Of a stretch of DNA of 64,000 bases, positions 25,340 through 33,105 are shown piece after piece. Source of the stretch: CADEDH01 sp965262175. GTDB lineage: Bacteria > Actinomycetota > Acidimicrobiia > Acidimicrobiales > SZUA-35. The notes under the pieces were generated by a model. That model worked only from the letters and a program-made list of their open reading frames with translations, did not search any database and had not been told where the DNA came from. The position numbers and the translations under genes were made by a program. The DNA lies in the NCBI GenBank assembly GCA_965262175.1, contig CBDHES010000002.1, positions 2,604,001-2,668,000 on the forward strand. The letters run 5' to 3'. Position 1 is the first letter of the stretch, and each line of letters starts with the position of its first letter.

Positions 25340-26187
25340 GCAACCACAACAGCAACGACCCCGCCCCGACCCTGGTGCTCGGCGCCACCGGCAAGACCGG
25401 CCGCCGGGTGGCCGACCGCCTTCGCCGCCGAGGCATGACGGTCCGAGAGGGATCCCGCAACGGCGCTCCCCGCTTCGACTGGGAAGACCAGACGACCTGG
25501 GGGCCAGTCGTCGAGGGTGTCCGGGCCGCCTACATCGCCTACCACCCCGACCTGGCCGCCCCCGGCGCTCCCGAGACGGTGCGGGCCTTCGCCGAGGTGG
25601 CGATCGATCGGGGTGTCGACAAGCTCGTCCTGCTCTCGGGCCGGGGCGAAGAGGAGGCGCAACGGGCCGAACAGGAGGTCCTCGCGACCGGAGCCGACGT
25701 CACCGTGGTGCGCTGCGCCTGGTTCATGCAGAACTTCAGCGAGGACTTCATGCGCCAGACCGTCATGGACGGCCAGATCATCCTCCCCGGGGGTGATGGC
25801 CGCGAACCCTTCGTCGACGCCGACGACATCGCCGATGTGGCCGTCGCCGCCCTGACCGAGGACGGTCACCGGGGCCGGATCTACGAGTTGACCAGCCCCA
25901 ACCTCTACACCCTCACCGATGTCGCGGCCGAGCTGAGCCGGGTCACCGGTCGCACGATCGACTACGTCCCGGTCACCGTCGACGAGTACGCCGCCGGCGC
26001 TGCGGCCAACGGGGTCCCGCCCGAGCTGGTCACGTTCCTGACCTACCTCTTCGGCGAGGTCTTCGGGAACAACGCCTACGTGACCGACGGCGTCCAACGT
26101 GCCCTCGGCCGACCGGCCCGCGACCTGTCCACCTTCGCCGAGCACGCTGCGGCCGCCGGCGCATGGGAGCCAGCGCCGGCGATCTGA
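25333..26187 (+). CDS. NmrA-like NAD(P)-binding reductase
   Basis: 284 residues. The Rossmann motif is TLVLGATGKTGRRVADRL near residue 14; the middle has DKLVLLSGRGEEEAQRAE and VVRCAWFMQNFSEDF. The C-terminal half has PFVDADDIADVAVAALTE and YELTSPNLYTLTDVAAELSRV. It belongs to the atypical SDR/NmrA group, which includes quinone or azo reductases and ergot-alkaloid-type reductases. A redox or redox-sensing role is likely; the substrate is unknown. It is in the operon 25124-28453. Confidence 0.88.
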   Translation: MVSNHNSNDPAPTLVLGATGKTGRRVADRLRRRGMTVREGSRNGAPRFDWEDQTTWGPVVEGVRAAYIAYHPDLAAPGAPETVRAFAEVAIDRGVDKLVLLSGRGEEEAQRAEQEVLATGADVTVVRCAWFMQNFSEDFMRQTVMDGQIILPGGDGREPFVDADDIADVAVAALTEDGHRGRIYELTSPNLYTLTDVAAELSRVTGRTIDYVPVTVDEYAAGAAANGVPPELVTFLTYLFGEVFGNNAYVTDGVQRALGRPARDLSTFAEHAAAAGAWEPAPAI

Positions 26188-26244
26188 CGTCGCCACGAGC
26201 AGGCTCGCACACCCGGCCCTCCCCACACCCGAAAGGTCACCCTC

Positions 26245-26745
26245 ATGAATCTCCCTGACACCCTCCTCGGCACCAGCATCATCGCCACCGGCCTCATGTC
26301 CGGACTCTGGTACGGCTGGACCGTCTCGGTCATCCCCGGCACCCGGCGGGTCGCCGACACCAACTACGTCGACACGATGCAGCACATCAACCGGGCCATC
26401 ATCAACCCGGCCTTCATCATCCCGTTCATGGGCATCCCGGTCCTCCTCGGCGTTGCAGCCTTCGTGCAGTTCCGCTCAGGCGACGCCCGCCGTGGTTGGC
26501 TCCTCGCCGGCGCCGCCGGCACCTATGTGATCGGGGTGCTCGGCGTGACCGTTGGCGGGAACGTCCCGCTCAACGACGCCCTCGACGCCTTCGACCTGGC
26601 CGGTTCGAACGACCAGGCCGTGGGCGCCCGTCGCCAGAGCTATGAGACCCCGTGGAATCGCTGGCACTACGTGCGCACCGCAGCCAACGTCGGCGCCTTC
26701 GCCCTGACCGCAGCCGCCGCGCTGGCAGCCGCCGAGAACGACTGA
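26245..26745 (+). CDS. DUF1772 / anthrone oxygenase-like membrane protein
   Basis: 166 residues with four hydrophobic helices (about 8-28, 55-75, 84-105, 140-160). Family signs are TGLMSGLWYGWTVSVIPG, MQHINRAIINPAF and GNVPLNDAL, then ETPWNRWHYVRTAANVGAFAL. DUF1772 proteins are cofactor-free anthrone oxygenase-like membrane proteins or of unknown function. It follows the NmrA gene by 57 nt, a common pairing in actinobacteria. Confidence 0.87.
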   Translation: MNLPDTLLGTSIIATGLMSGLWYGWTVSVIPGTRRVADTNYVDTMQHINRAIINPAFIIPFMGIPVLLGVAAFVQFRSGDARRGWLLAGAAGTYVIGVLGVTVGGNVPLNDALDAFDLAGSNDQAVGARRQSYETPWNRWHYVRTAANVGAFALTAAAALAAAEND

Positions 26746-26820
26746 CCCGCCCTGATCGCCGGCCCGGCGTACCTGCGGGCTGGCGACTGGGCGCGTCCAC
26801 CGACGACGAGGACGAACGCA

Positions 26821-27909
26821 GTGACCACCATCGAGACCCCTCGACCCATCGAGGTCGAGCCGCACCCACGCCGAGCCTTCCGGCTGATCCGCCGGATCGC
26901 TGCCGGCGCCCTCCTGATCGCCGCATCGACGGTTCTCACCGGGGCCATCTTCCAAGCGGGAGCATCACGACGAGACGACCGCAACCACCCGGCACCTGGC
27001 GTGCTGGTCGACGTCGGAGACCACCGGCTGCACCTGTGGTGCACGGGCTCCGGGTCGCCAACCGTGGTCTTCGAGTCGGGGCTGGGCGGGTTCAGCCATG
27101 ACTGGAGCCACCTCCAGCCCGACATCGCCACGACGACCAGGGTCTGCTCCTACGACCGAGCCGGCTACGGCTGGAGTGACGGCGTCGACGAACCCAAGAC
27201 GTCGGCCGAGACGGCGAGTGATCTTCATGATCTCCTGACCATCGCCGGCGAACAGGGGCCCTTCCTGCTGGTCGGGCATTCCCTCGGCGGCATCCATGTC
27301 CGCAGCTTCGCCCGGCTCTTCCCTGCCGACGTCGCCGCCGCGGTGCTGGTCGACTCGGCCCACGAGCAGCAGGCGACGAGGCTGTCGATGCTGGCGCCGC
27401 TGGACGAAGGGCAACTGGCGGGGCTGACCCTGTGCCGTCGGCTCGCACCGTTCGGGATCCCTCGACTCCTCGGCGTCCACGACGAGTCCGTTCCCGACTC
27501 GCTCTCGATACCGGCCGAGGTGGGAGCCGCCTGGAGAAGCCGCCTCTACCAGACCCGCTTCTGCGCCACGGTGCGGGACGAGTTCACCGCCATCCAGGTC
27601 GAGATCGGCCGACCGGAGCCACCGGCACCTGTCGGGGACCTCCCGCTCACCGTGCTCAGCAGCGACCGGGACCTCTCCATCGATCAAGAACCTGTGGACG
27701 GGATCACCACCACCGACCTCGAGGAGGCGACTCGGATCGCCGCCGAACTCCAGGCTGAGCTTGCCGCGCTGTCGACCGACAGCACCCACCAGGTCGTCAC
27801 CGACGCCGGCCACTACATCCACTGGGACCAGCCGGCGGTGGTCCTCGACGCCATCGAGGAAGCGATCGCCAACTGGCGCCGATCCCATGAACCAGGAGAC
27901 GAGACGTGA
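26821..27909 (+). CDS. Membrane-anchored alpha/beta-hydrolase
   Basis: 362 residues, GTG start. A hydrophobic helix at about 25-48 suggests an N-terminal anchor, with the catalytic domain probably outside. The nucleophile elbow is LLVGHSLGGIH (Ser near 152); the oxyanion region is SGLGGFSHDW; the catalytic His is in VTDAGHYIHWDQP. It resembles epoxide hydrolase/esterase-type proteins. Its substrate is unknown. It is the fourth gene of the LuxR-divergent operon. Confidence 0.88.
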   Translation: MTTIETPRPIEVEPHPRRAFRLIRRIAAGALLIAASTVLTGAIFQAGASRRDDRNHPAPGVLVDVGDHRLHLWCTGSGSPTVVFESGLGGFSHDWSHLQPDIATTTRVCSYDRAGYGWSDGVDEPKTSAETASDLHDLLTIAGEQGPFLLVGHSLGGIHVRSFARLFPADVAAAVLVDSAHEQQATRLSMLAPLDEGQLAGLTLCRRLAPFGIPRLLGVHDESVPDSLSIPAEVGAAWRSRLYQTRFCATVRDEFTAIQVEIGRPEPPAPVGDLPLTVLSSDRDLSIDQEPVDGITTTDLEEATRIAAELQAELAALSTDSTHQVVTDAGHYIHWDQPAVVLDAIEEAIANWRRSHEPGDET

Positions 27910-27918
27910 CCACCGAAC

Positions 27919-28065
27919 ATGGCGACAAGCCAACGCAGCCCGATCGGGGTGTTCGCCGCCCTCGGAGCGGCCGTGGCCCTTGCGCCGACCGCTCTCAGCA
28001 ACCGCTCGTCGCTGGTGATGGAGCGCCGGTTCCTGCCGAGAGGAGAGCGCCGTGACGACGACTGA
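27919..28065 (+). CDS. Possible small hydrophobic protein
   Basis: 48 residues: a hydrophobic stretch IGVFAALGAAVALAPTALS and a basic tail. The ATG lacks a clear ribosome-binding site and the 3' end overlaps the next gene by 14 nt. A different frame starting at the GTG that overlaps the hydrolase stop is also open. It is called only tentatively. Confidence 0.3.
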   Translation: MATSQRSPIGVFAALGAAVALAPTALSNRSSLVMERRFLPRGERRDDD

Positions 28066-28453
28066 TGTGGCAGCGGTGATGACCGGGGGGCTGCTTGCCC
28101 TGGTTGCTGTCTTCCAAGCGGCGCTGGCGAGCGGCGCCCCCTGGGGTGACATGTCCTACGGAGGCCGAGTCGAGACGCGTGGCGGCGTGCTACCTCGCTC
28201 CTACCGGGCGATGAGCGCGGCGTCGGTCGTCGTCCTCGCGTTCGGGGCGTGGGTCGTGCTGGCCCACGCCGGCCTCGTCGGTTCCGGGATCCTCAGCTCC
28301 GGGTTCCTCCGCTCCGCCGTCTGGGTCGTCTTCGCCTTCCTCGTCATCAACACGGCGACGAACGCTGCATCGAGAAACCCGATCGAACGGCTCGGCTTCG
28401 GCGCGGTCAGCCTCGTCTCGGCGGTGGCTTGCTTCATCGTGGCTCGAACGTAG
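28052..28453 (+). CDS. Hypothetical membrane protein, four helices
   Basis: 133 residues. The GTG start is preceded by AGGAGAGCG. Helices are near 7-27, 53-75, 84-103 and 112-131. The loop ASGAPWGDMSYGGRVE after helix 1 is a pattern seen in small actinobacterial membrane proteins of unknown role. It closes the operon begun at 25124. No catalytic residues are recognised. Confidence 0.72.
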   Translation: MTTTDVAAVMTGGLLALVAVFQAALASGAPWGDMSYGGRVETRGGVLPRSYRAMSAASVVVLAFGAWVVLAHAGLVGSGILSSGFLRSAVWVVFAFLVINTATNAASRNPIERLGFGAVSLVSAVACFIVART

Positions 28454-28459
28454 GCCGAG

Positions 28460-28639
28460 GTGCCCGACAGCGGGTCGCTCCTCGTCTCACTGCTGATGGA
28501 GAGCGGCAACCGGGCCGGCCCCGGCTTCACCACCTCGACACGGGTCATGTACAAGTTCTTCGACGTCCTTGCCCCCGTGATCGCGCCGATCGCGACGCCA
28601 AAACGAACCCGGGTCGAGCACTGGCCGATGAACCGCTGA
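28460..28639 (+). pseudogene. Possible C-terminal fragment of a reductase-like gene
   Basis: A 59-codon frame in phase with the previous gene, just after its stop, reads FTTSTRVMYKFFDVLAPVIA, then TPKRTRVEHWPMNR. It resembles the tail of a short-chain or NAD-dependent reductase, without the Rossmann part. It could be a remnant or a tiny gene. The rest of 28454-28717 shows nothing. Confidence 0.3.
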
Positions 28640-28717
28640 CGTTCCCCCAGGGGAACCGAGTGGTGCCTCGGAGGGGGCCCGGGCTGGTGGTCAGCGGCCC
28701 GTTCTGGTCCCCGTTGG

Positions 28718-29926
28718 TCAGCGGATGGTCGACCCGTTCGGGCGAATCACGAGCGGGACGGCGCGTGGGCCTCGGATGGCGCCTTCGGCCCAGCTGACCT
28801 GGCCGACGGGATCGATCTCGAAGTCGGGGATGTGGTCCAGCCAGACCCGTAGCGCCACGTTCAGTTCGAGCCGGGCCAGGTTGGATCCGAGGCAGCGATG
28901 GATACCGACACCGAAGGCGACATGCCGGTTCTTGGCCCGGTCGATGATGACCTCATCCGCTCGATCGAACGACTCCGGGTCTCGGCAGGCCGCGGGGAAC
29001 GCCATCATCACGGTGTCACCCGGCGCCATCTTCGCGTCGCCGATGGTGGTCGGTTCGGTGACGGTCCGCCAGAGGCTGACCGAGGCGTAGGCCCGGAGGA
29101 ACTCCTCGACGGCGGTCGGAATCAGCTCGGGCTCGTCGGCCAGCCGCTTGCGGTCGTCGGCGTTCGACGCCAGATGCCAGAGTGAGGCGCCTAGCACGCC
29201 CCAGGTCGTGTCGATGCCGGCGATCAGCTGGAGGATCAACACGCGATGCATCGTCTCGCGGTTCAGGCGTTGGCCGTCGACCTCCAGCTGGACCACATGG
29301 GAGATCAGGTCATCACCTGGATCGGCCAGTCGCTTCTCGATCTCCGCGTCGAAGTAGGACGACATCTCGGCCAGTGCGGCATCCCGCACCGCGGTGTCGT
29401 TGTCGCCGAGCTCGATGGCGTGGATCCAGGTTCGGAAGCGGTCACCGTCGGAGGCGGGGATGCCGAGGATGGCTGCGATGGCGGCGGCCGGGATGTGGGC
29501 GGCGTAGTCGGCTGCGGCGTCGGCCTTGGCTCGGGTCGCCAGGTCGGAGGCGAGCTCGGTGCAGTGTTGCTCGATGGCCGGTTCCCAATCGGCGATCCGG
29601 CGGGGGCTGAAGAAGGGGAGCAACGCTCGTCGGAAGCTCTGGTGGTCCGGCGGGTCGAGGTGGATCGGCGGGAAGACCCCTCTCGGCTGGGTGCCTCCGG
29701 CCGTCGCGCCGTTGTGCTGGCTGGAGAAGACCGTCGGGTCGTGGGCAATGGCGACGACATCCTCGTTGCGGGTCGGCAGCCAGACACCTTCGTTGTAGCG
29801 CTTGGTGTGGGCGACAGGGCAGCGCTGACGCAGGTCGGCCCAGATGGGGAACGGGTCGTTGACCCAGCCCGGGTCGTGGTGATCCCAGTCGGTCGCCCAG
29901 TCCTCGACAGGTTCGATCTCATGCAT
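28718..29926 (-). CDS. Cytochrome P450
   Basis: 402 residues, complete. The heme-binding loop FGVGIHRCLGSNLAR holds the Cys thiolate; the I-helix has LIAGIDTTWG with the oxygen-activating Thr; the K-helix E-x-x-R is EEFLRAY. The early HLDPPDHQSFRRAL is typical of soluble bacterial class I P450s. It hydroxylates a small hydrophobic substrate with electrons from a ferredoxin not encoded here. It is the last gene of the TauD-VOC-P450 operon, 21 nt after the VOC gene. Confidence 0.95.
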   Translation of the reverse strand: MHEIEPVEDWATDWDHHDPGWVNDPFPIWADLRQRCPVAHTKRYNEGVWLPTRNEDVVAIAHDPTVFSSQHNGATAGGTQPRGVFPPIHLDPPDHQSFRRALLPFFSPRRIADWEPAIEQHCTELASDLATRAKADAAADYAAHIPAAAIAAILGIPASDGDRFRTWIHAIELGDNDTAVRDAALAEMSSYFDAEIEKRLADPGDDLISHVVQLEVDGQRLNRETMHRVLILQLIAGIDTTWGVLGASLWHLASNADDRKRLADEPELIPTAVEEFLRAYASVSLWRTVTEPTTIGDAKMAPGDTVMMAFPAACRDPESFDRADEVIIDRAKNRHVAFGVGIHRCLGSNLARLELNVALRVWLDHIPDFEIDPVGQVSWAEGAIRGPRAVPLVIRPNGSTIR

Positions 29927-29947
29927 GGTGGTGGTTCCCTTTCGCGG

Positions 29948-30622
29948 TCAATGTCGAACCCGTGGCGTGAGCTGGATGAGCACGCCGGCCGGGTTGGCCG
30001 GATGCACCAACCAGTGCGGCTCCCGCCACGACAGCTTCACGTCGGCCTCGGTCAGCTGGCGGCGCTTGGCCTCGAGGTCCTTGGCCGGCAGGGCCAGCGC
30101 GAGGGGCCCCTCTCCGACCCGTCCCAGGCGCGAGGCGATGGCCGAGTCGGTGTTGGGGATCGGCGAGACCAGCTCCACCATGCGGTCACCGACAGTGAAG
30201 CGGGCCGCCGTCAACGTCCCAGCCGAGGCTGGGTGAATGCCGATGAGCTCCGCTGGGGCGCCGATCGTGGCTGCCCAGTGCCGGGCCGACTCGTCCAGGT
30301 CGGCCACGACGATGGCGACGTGATCGACGATGACATCGGCCGGCGCCGATCGGGGCGCAGGGGTCGGGGTGACGATGACGTCGATCCCATTGAGTCGAAC
30401 GGTGCGCCGCTGGTCGGTTTCGGCCTCGATCTCGATGCTGACGATGCCCGGTCGAACGCCTTCGTCCACGTGCTCGATGAGGATGGCGACACCATCGACG
30501 AGGACGCTGGTCTGGTCGTCTCGCTGGACGACCGGGCTCCCGCAGACGGTGGCGACGAACGCGGCTGCCGATCCGACATCGGCCGCAGCGATCGTCACCG
30601 CTCGGAGCTGAGGGCCGCTCAT
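29948..30622 (-). CDS. VOC-family (glyoxalase/dioxygenase-like) protein, two domains
   Basis: 224 residues. The start MSGPQLRAVTIAAADVGSAA overlaps the TauD stop as ATGA. Two betaalphabetabetabeta halves are visible (about 1-90 and 95-222); the second starts VDHVAIVVADLDESARHWAA. Expected VOC metal ligands are HVAI and a Glu near VELVSPIP, while the first half has degenerate ligands. It may be a lyase, isomerase or extradiol-like enzyme acting with the P450 and the Fe(II)/2-oxoglutarate enzyme. The substrate is unknown. Confidence 0.8.
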   Translation of the reverse strand: MSGPQLRAVTIAAADVGSAAAFVATVCGSPVVQRDDQTSVLVDGVAILIEHVDEGVRPGIVSIEIEAETDQRRTVRLNGIDVIVTPTPAPRSAPADVIVDHVAIVVADLDESARHWAATIGAPAELIGIHPASAGTLTAARFTVGDRMVELVSPIPNTDSAIASRLGRVGEGPLALALPAKDLEAKRRQLTEADVKLSWREPHWLVHPANPAGVLIQLTPRVRH

Positions 30623-31707
30623 CGCTCCAGCGTCGCCAGAAGGGCGTCGTCCGCCGCGTAGCTGGTGACCGTCCGCCCATCGTCGTGACGGAAGTAGGGC
30701 AGATCGCCACAGATCGTGACCCGATCCATCTGGCGCCGTTCGGGCCAGTAGTCGCTGGAGGCGTAGTGCTGGGCTGATCGGTTGTCCCAGAACGCCACCG
30801 ACCCCGGTTCCCAGCGGAACCGACACTGGTACTCGGGGGTCGCGGCATGGGCATAGAGATCGGTCAACAGTTCGTCGGACTCGTCGACCGCCATGCCAAC
30901 GATTCGGCGGGTGAAGCCTCCATTGACGTACAGCGCCCGCTCGCCGGTCTCGGGGTGGGTCCGCACGACCGGATGGACCGGAATGGGGATATCGGCGTAG
31001 GTCTCGTCGAACTCCGCCAGCTCGTCGTCGGTTGCGCCGCGATCGGCCAGCCGTTGCCGGGCCTTCTCCTTCGAACCGTTGGCGGACCCGGAGTTGATGG
31101 CCATCAGGCCGTCGATCCGGGCTCGCACACCGTCGGGCAGACCGCGGTAGGCGGCGGTCATGTCGGCGAAGAGGGTGTCGCCACCGACGGCTGGAACGGT
31201 CTTGGCCCGAAGGACGCTGCCCAGGCTCGGCTCCATGCGCCACATCACGTCGCTGTGCCAAAGGTTCGCCGCGCCGACCGACTTCCTGCCCGAGTAGATC
31301 GGGATGATCTCGTCGTGGTCGACGTGCATCGGATTGAACGGATGGATCTCGAGCTGGCCGAACCGGGCCCCGAAGGCGATGTGTTCGCGCTCTGTGCAGC
31401 GCTGGTCGCGGAAGAAGATGACCTTCCGCTGGGCGAGGAGCTGGCGAAGGAACCGCACCTCGTCGTCGGAGGTGTCGGTCATGTCCACGCCGTGGACGAC
31501 CGTCCCGATCGTGGCCCCCAGGTGCTCCAGTTTCAGATGTGGCAGGTCATCGACCGGCCACACGGTGATCGAGCGGCTCAGCTGCTCGGACCGTCCGGTC
31601 GTCAGGCCCGGCGATGACTCCTGGGTCACGCTGACGGCGTGGGCCTTCCGGTTCTTCTCGAGCGGTGTCCGGTGGGTGACGCCGCGGGCCTCTGCGGTCT
31701 CTGACAT
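30619..31707 (-). CDS. TauD/TfdA-family Fe(II)/2-oxoglutarate dioxygenase
   Basis: 362 residues; ATG preceded by GAGGTGG. The metal motif is H151-x-D153 (NLWHSDVMW); the distal His is in NRSAQHYASSDY; the 2-oxoglutarate Arg is in RQMDRVTICGD. The first 45 residues are an extension not usual for the family, and an internal GTG might be used instead. Such enzymes hydroxylate sulfonates, phenoxyacetates or similar to start their breakdown. It is first in the operon controlled by the divergent TetR. Confidence 0.92.
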   Translation of the reverse strand: MSETAEARGVTHRTPLEKNRKAHAVSVTQESSPGLTTGRSEQLSRSITVWPVDDLPHLKLEHLGATIGTVVHGVDMTDTSDDEVRFLRQLLAQRKVIFFRDQRCTEREHIAFGARFGQLEIHPFNPMHVDHDEIIPIYSGRKSVGAANLWHSDVMWRMEPSLGSVLRAKTVPAVGGDTLFADMTAAYRGLPDGVRARIDGLMAINSGSANGSKEKARQRLADRGATDDELAEFDETYADIPIPVHPVVRTHPETGERALYVNGGFTRRIVGMAVDESDELLTDLYAHAATPEYQCRFRWEPGSVAFWDNRSAQHYASSDYWPERRQMDRVTICGDLPYFRHDDGRTVTSYAADDALLATLER

Positions 31708-31736
31708 GCCGGTCCACCTCCGAGTGGTCATCGCCG

Positions 31737-31758
31737 AATGTAGTCGATCGACTACATT
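31737..31758. promoter_or_regulatory. Perfect 22-bp palindromic TetR operator covering both -10 boxes
   Basis: The half-site AATGTAGTCGA is followed by its exact reverse complement. It is centred between the divergent tauD-like and tetR genes. The right arm gives TACATT as -10 for tetR; the left arm gives the same hexamer on the minus strand for the operon. One bound repressor would shut both promoters. Confidence 0.85.
31753..31758 (+). promoter_or_regulatory. -10 box of tetR, inside the palindrome
   Basis: TACATT lies 7 nt before the tetR ATG with no Shine-Dalgarno. A leaderless, autoregulated transcript is inferred. Confidence 0.5.
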
Positions 31759-31765
31759 GCGACCA

Positions 31766-32356
31766 ATGAGCCAGCCGGTGCCGGAACACCCCGACCGGCC
31801 CGAAGGTCGGGCCGAGGTCACCGCTGCGCTGAAGAGTGCCGCGTTGACGCTCGTCATCGAACAGGGCGACTCCTTCTCGATCCGAGAGGTGGCGAAGCGG
31901 GCCAACGTCAACCATGGACTCGTCCACCGCCATTTCGGCTCCAAGCGTGAGCTGATCGCCGCCGCCATCGCCGACCGCAACGACGCCCTCCAGCAACAGC
32001 TGCTCGACGGCGCTTCGCCGCACGATCTCATCAGCTCCGCCAACCCCGATACGGCGATGTTGCTCGCCCGACTGATCCTCGACGACGCCACGTCGCTCGT
32101 CACCGATCACCCGGCGACGGCCGCAGTCGTCGAGCGTGCCGCGCAACAGGTCGACCCCGATGACTCGCTGACGGCAGGTCACCGGGCGGCCATGGCCAAC
32201 GCCATCACGCTCGGATGGGCGGTCTTCGGCCCGTACCTCCTCCAGGCCGCCGGGGTGCAACTGAACCCCGACGTTGACACCGCGTTCCGCGCCCTGGTCG
32301 ACCAGATCCTCGAAGGAAAGCCGATTGAGCCGCCCGGCATAGCCAGCTCGGAGTGA
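31766..32356 (+). CDS. TetR-family regulator of the TauD-VOC-P450 operon
   Basis: 196 residues. The helix-turn-helix (about 18-65) has FSIREVAKRANVNHGLVHRHFGSKRELI, quoted by its core VAKRANVNHGLVHRHF. The C-terminal domain is a typical helical ligand-binding part. The gene diverges from the dioxygenase operon and the operator palindrome lies at its start. It probably represses the operon until its inducer, likely the operon's substrate, binds. Confidence 0.92.
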   Translation: MSQPVPEHPDRPEGRAEVTAALKSAALTLVIEQGDSFSIREVAKRANVNHGLVHRHFGSKRELIAAAIADRNDALQQQLLDGASPHDLISSANPDTAMLLARLILDDATSLVTDHPATAAVVERAAQQVDPDDSLTAGHRAAMANAITLGWAVFGPYLLQAAGVQLNPDVDTAFRALVDQILEGKPIEPPGIASSE

Positions 32357-32394
32357 GCACCCCGCTCCGAGAACCGGCGGCGGGACGCCCGAAG

Positions 32395-32784
32395 CTAGAT
32401 CTCGATGATCGCCTTCAGTTCAGATGCGACCTCTGGGACCTCGATTGGTTCCGCTGCGACGCTCATCACAAGATCGACGACGTCGTCGTTGGAGGCGGTC
32501 GTCGGATCGATCCCGTTGAGATCGAGGAAGACGGCACACGCGAGCCAGCCGACTCGCTTGTTGCCGTCCACGAGAGCGTGATTCTTCACAAGCGAGTGCA
32601 GCAAGGCTGCGGCCTTGGACCAGACGTCGGGATAGGCATCCTCCCCGAACGCCGACGCTCGCGGCCGAGCGATGGCTGCGCTCAATAGGCCAAGGTCGCG
32701 AACCGGTGGAGGGTCGCCAAGAAGCGCGGTGGCCAAGAGAAGGAGGTCGTCGAGATCGAGGTACTCGATCGACTCGTCAGTCAC
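32395..32784 (-). CDS. Doc-type Fic-fold toxin
   Basis: 129 residues. The Fic motif is HALVDGNKRVGW (H69 to R77), close to H-x-F-x-D-G/A-N-K-R. Doc toxins phosphorylate EF-Tu, while longer Fic proteins AMPylate; the short length and the flanking antitoxin point to Doc. The start overlaps the antitoxin stop by 4 nt. It is convergent with tetR. The toxin is expected to arrest translation when the antitoxin is lost. Confidence 0.88.
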   Translation of the reverse strand: MTDESIEYLDLDDLLLLATALLGDPPPVRDLGLLSAAIARPRASAFGEDAYPDVWSKAAALLHSLVKNHALVDGNKRVGWLACAVFLDLNGIDPTTASNDDVVDLVMSVAAEPIEVPEVASELKAIIEI

Positions 32785-32978
32785 CGCCCGAGTCGATCGA
32801 TGGCCTCTGCGTGAGCTCGCATGACCTTCTCGGCTGAGAGCACCACCCGGTCGCGGTGATCCGCCAAGCCGACGTATTCGCGAATGGCACGACGGGCAAG
32901 TTCCTGCATCGAGACTCCTTCGTCAGCGGCCCGCTTGCGCAGCTCATCTTGTTCGTCATCGGTGAGACGAAGTGTCAT
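32781..32978 (-). CDS. Ribbon-helix-helix antitoxin of the Doc pair
   Basis: 65 residues from MTLRLTDDEQDELRKRA; the GGGGG in front is 7 nt away. An ATG two codons upstream is possible but has no room for a ribosome-binding site. The strand MTLRLT and helices EQDELRKRAADEGVSMQEL, ARRAIREYV form a CopG/Arc-type DNA-binding dimer; the C-terminal tail should neutralise the toxin. It is not the Phd type usually paired with Doc. The inverted repeat upstream is the likely autoregulatory site. Confidence 0.85.
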   Translation of the reverse strand: MTLRLTDDEQDELRKRAADEGVSMQELARRAIREYVGLADHRDRVVLSAEKVMRAHAEAIDRLGR

Positions 32979-32992
32979 GGCCATACCCCCAT

Positions 32993-33009
32993 GGTATCAG
33001 ACTGATACC
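32993..33009. promoter_or_regulatory. Inverted repeat operator of the RHH-Doc module
   Basis: GGTATCAGACTGATACC has perfect 8-bp arms around one base. It lies 15 nt upstream of the antitoxin start. RHH antitoxins bind such sites to repress their own operon. Confidence 0.65.
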
Positions 33010-33105
33010 GGTCCGGCCGGGCCAGTACTCCGGCACCGATGCAGCGCCAGTGCGTCGTTCGTGGTCCGCGGTCGCTCCCGGGCGCGGATCTGAGAGACTG
33101 CCGCC

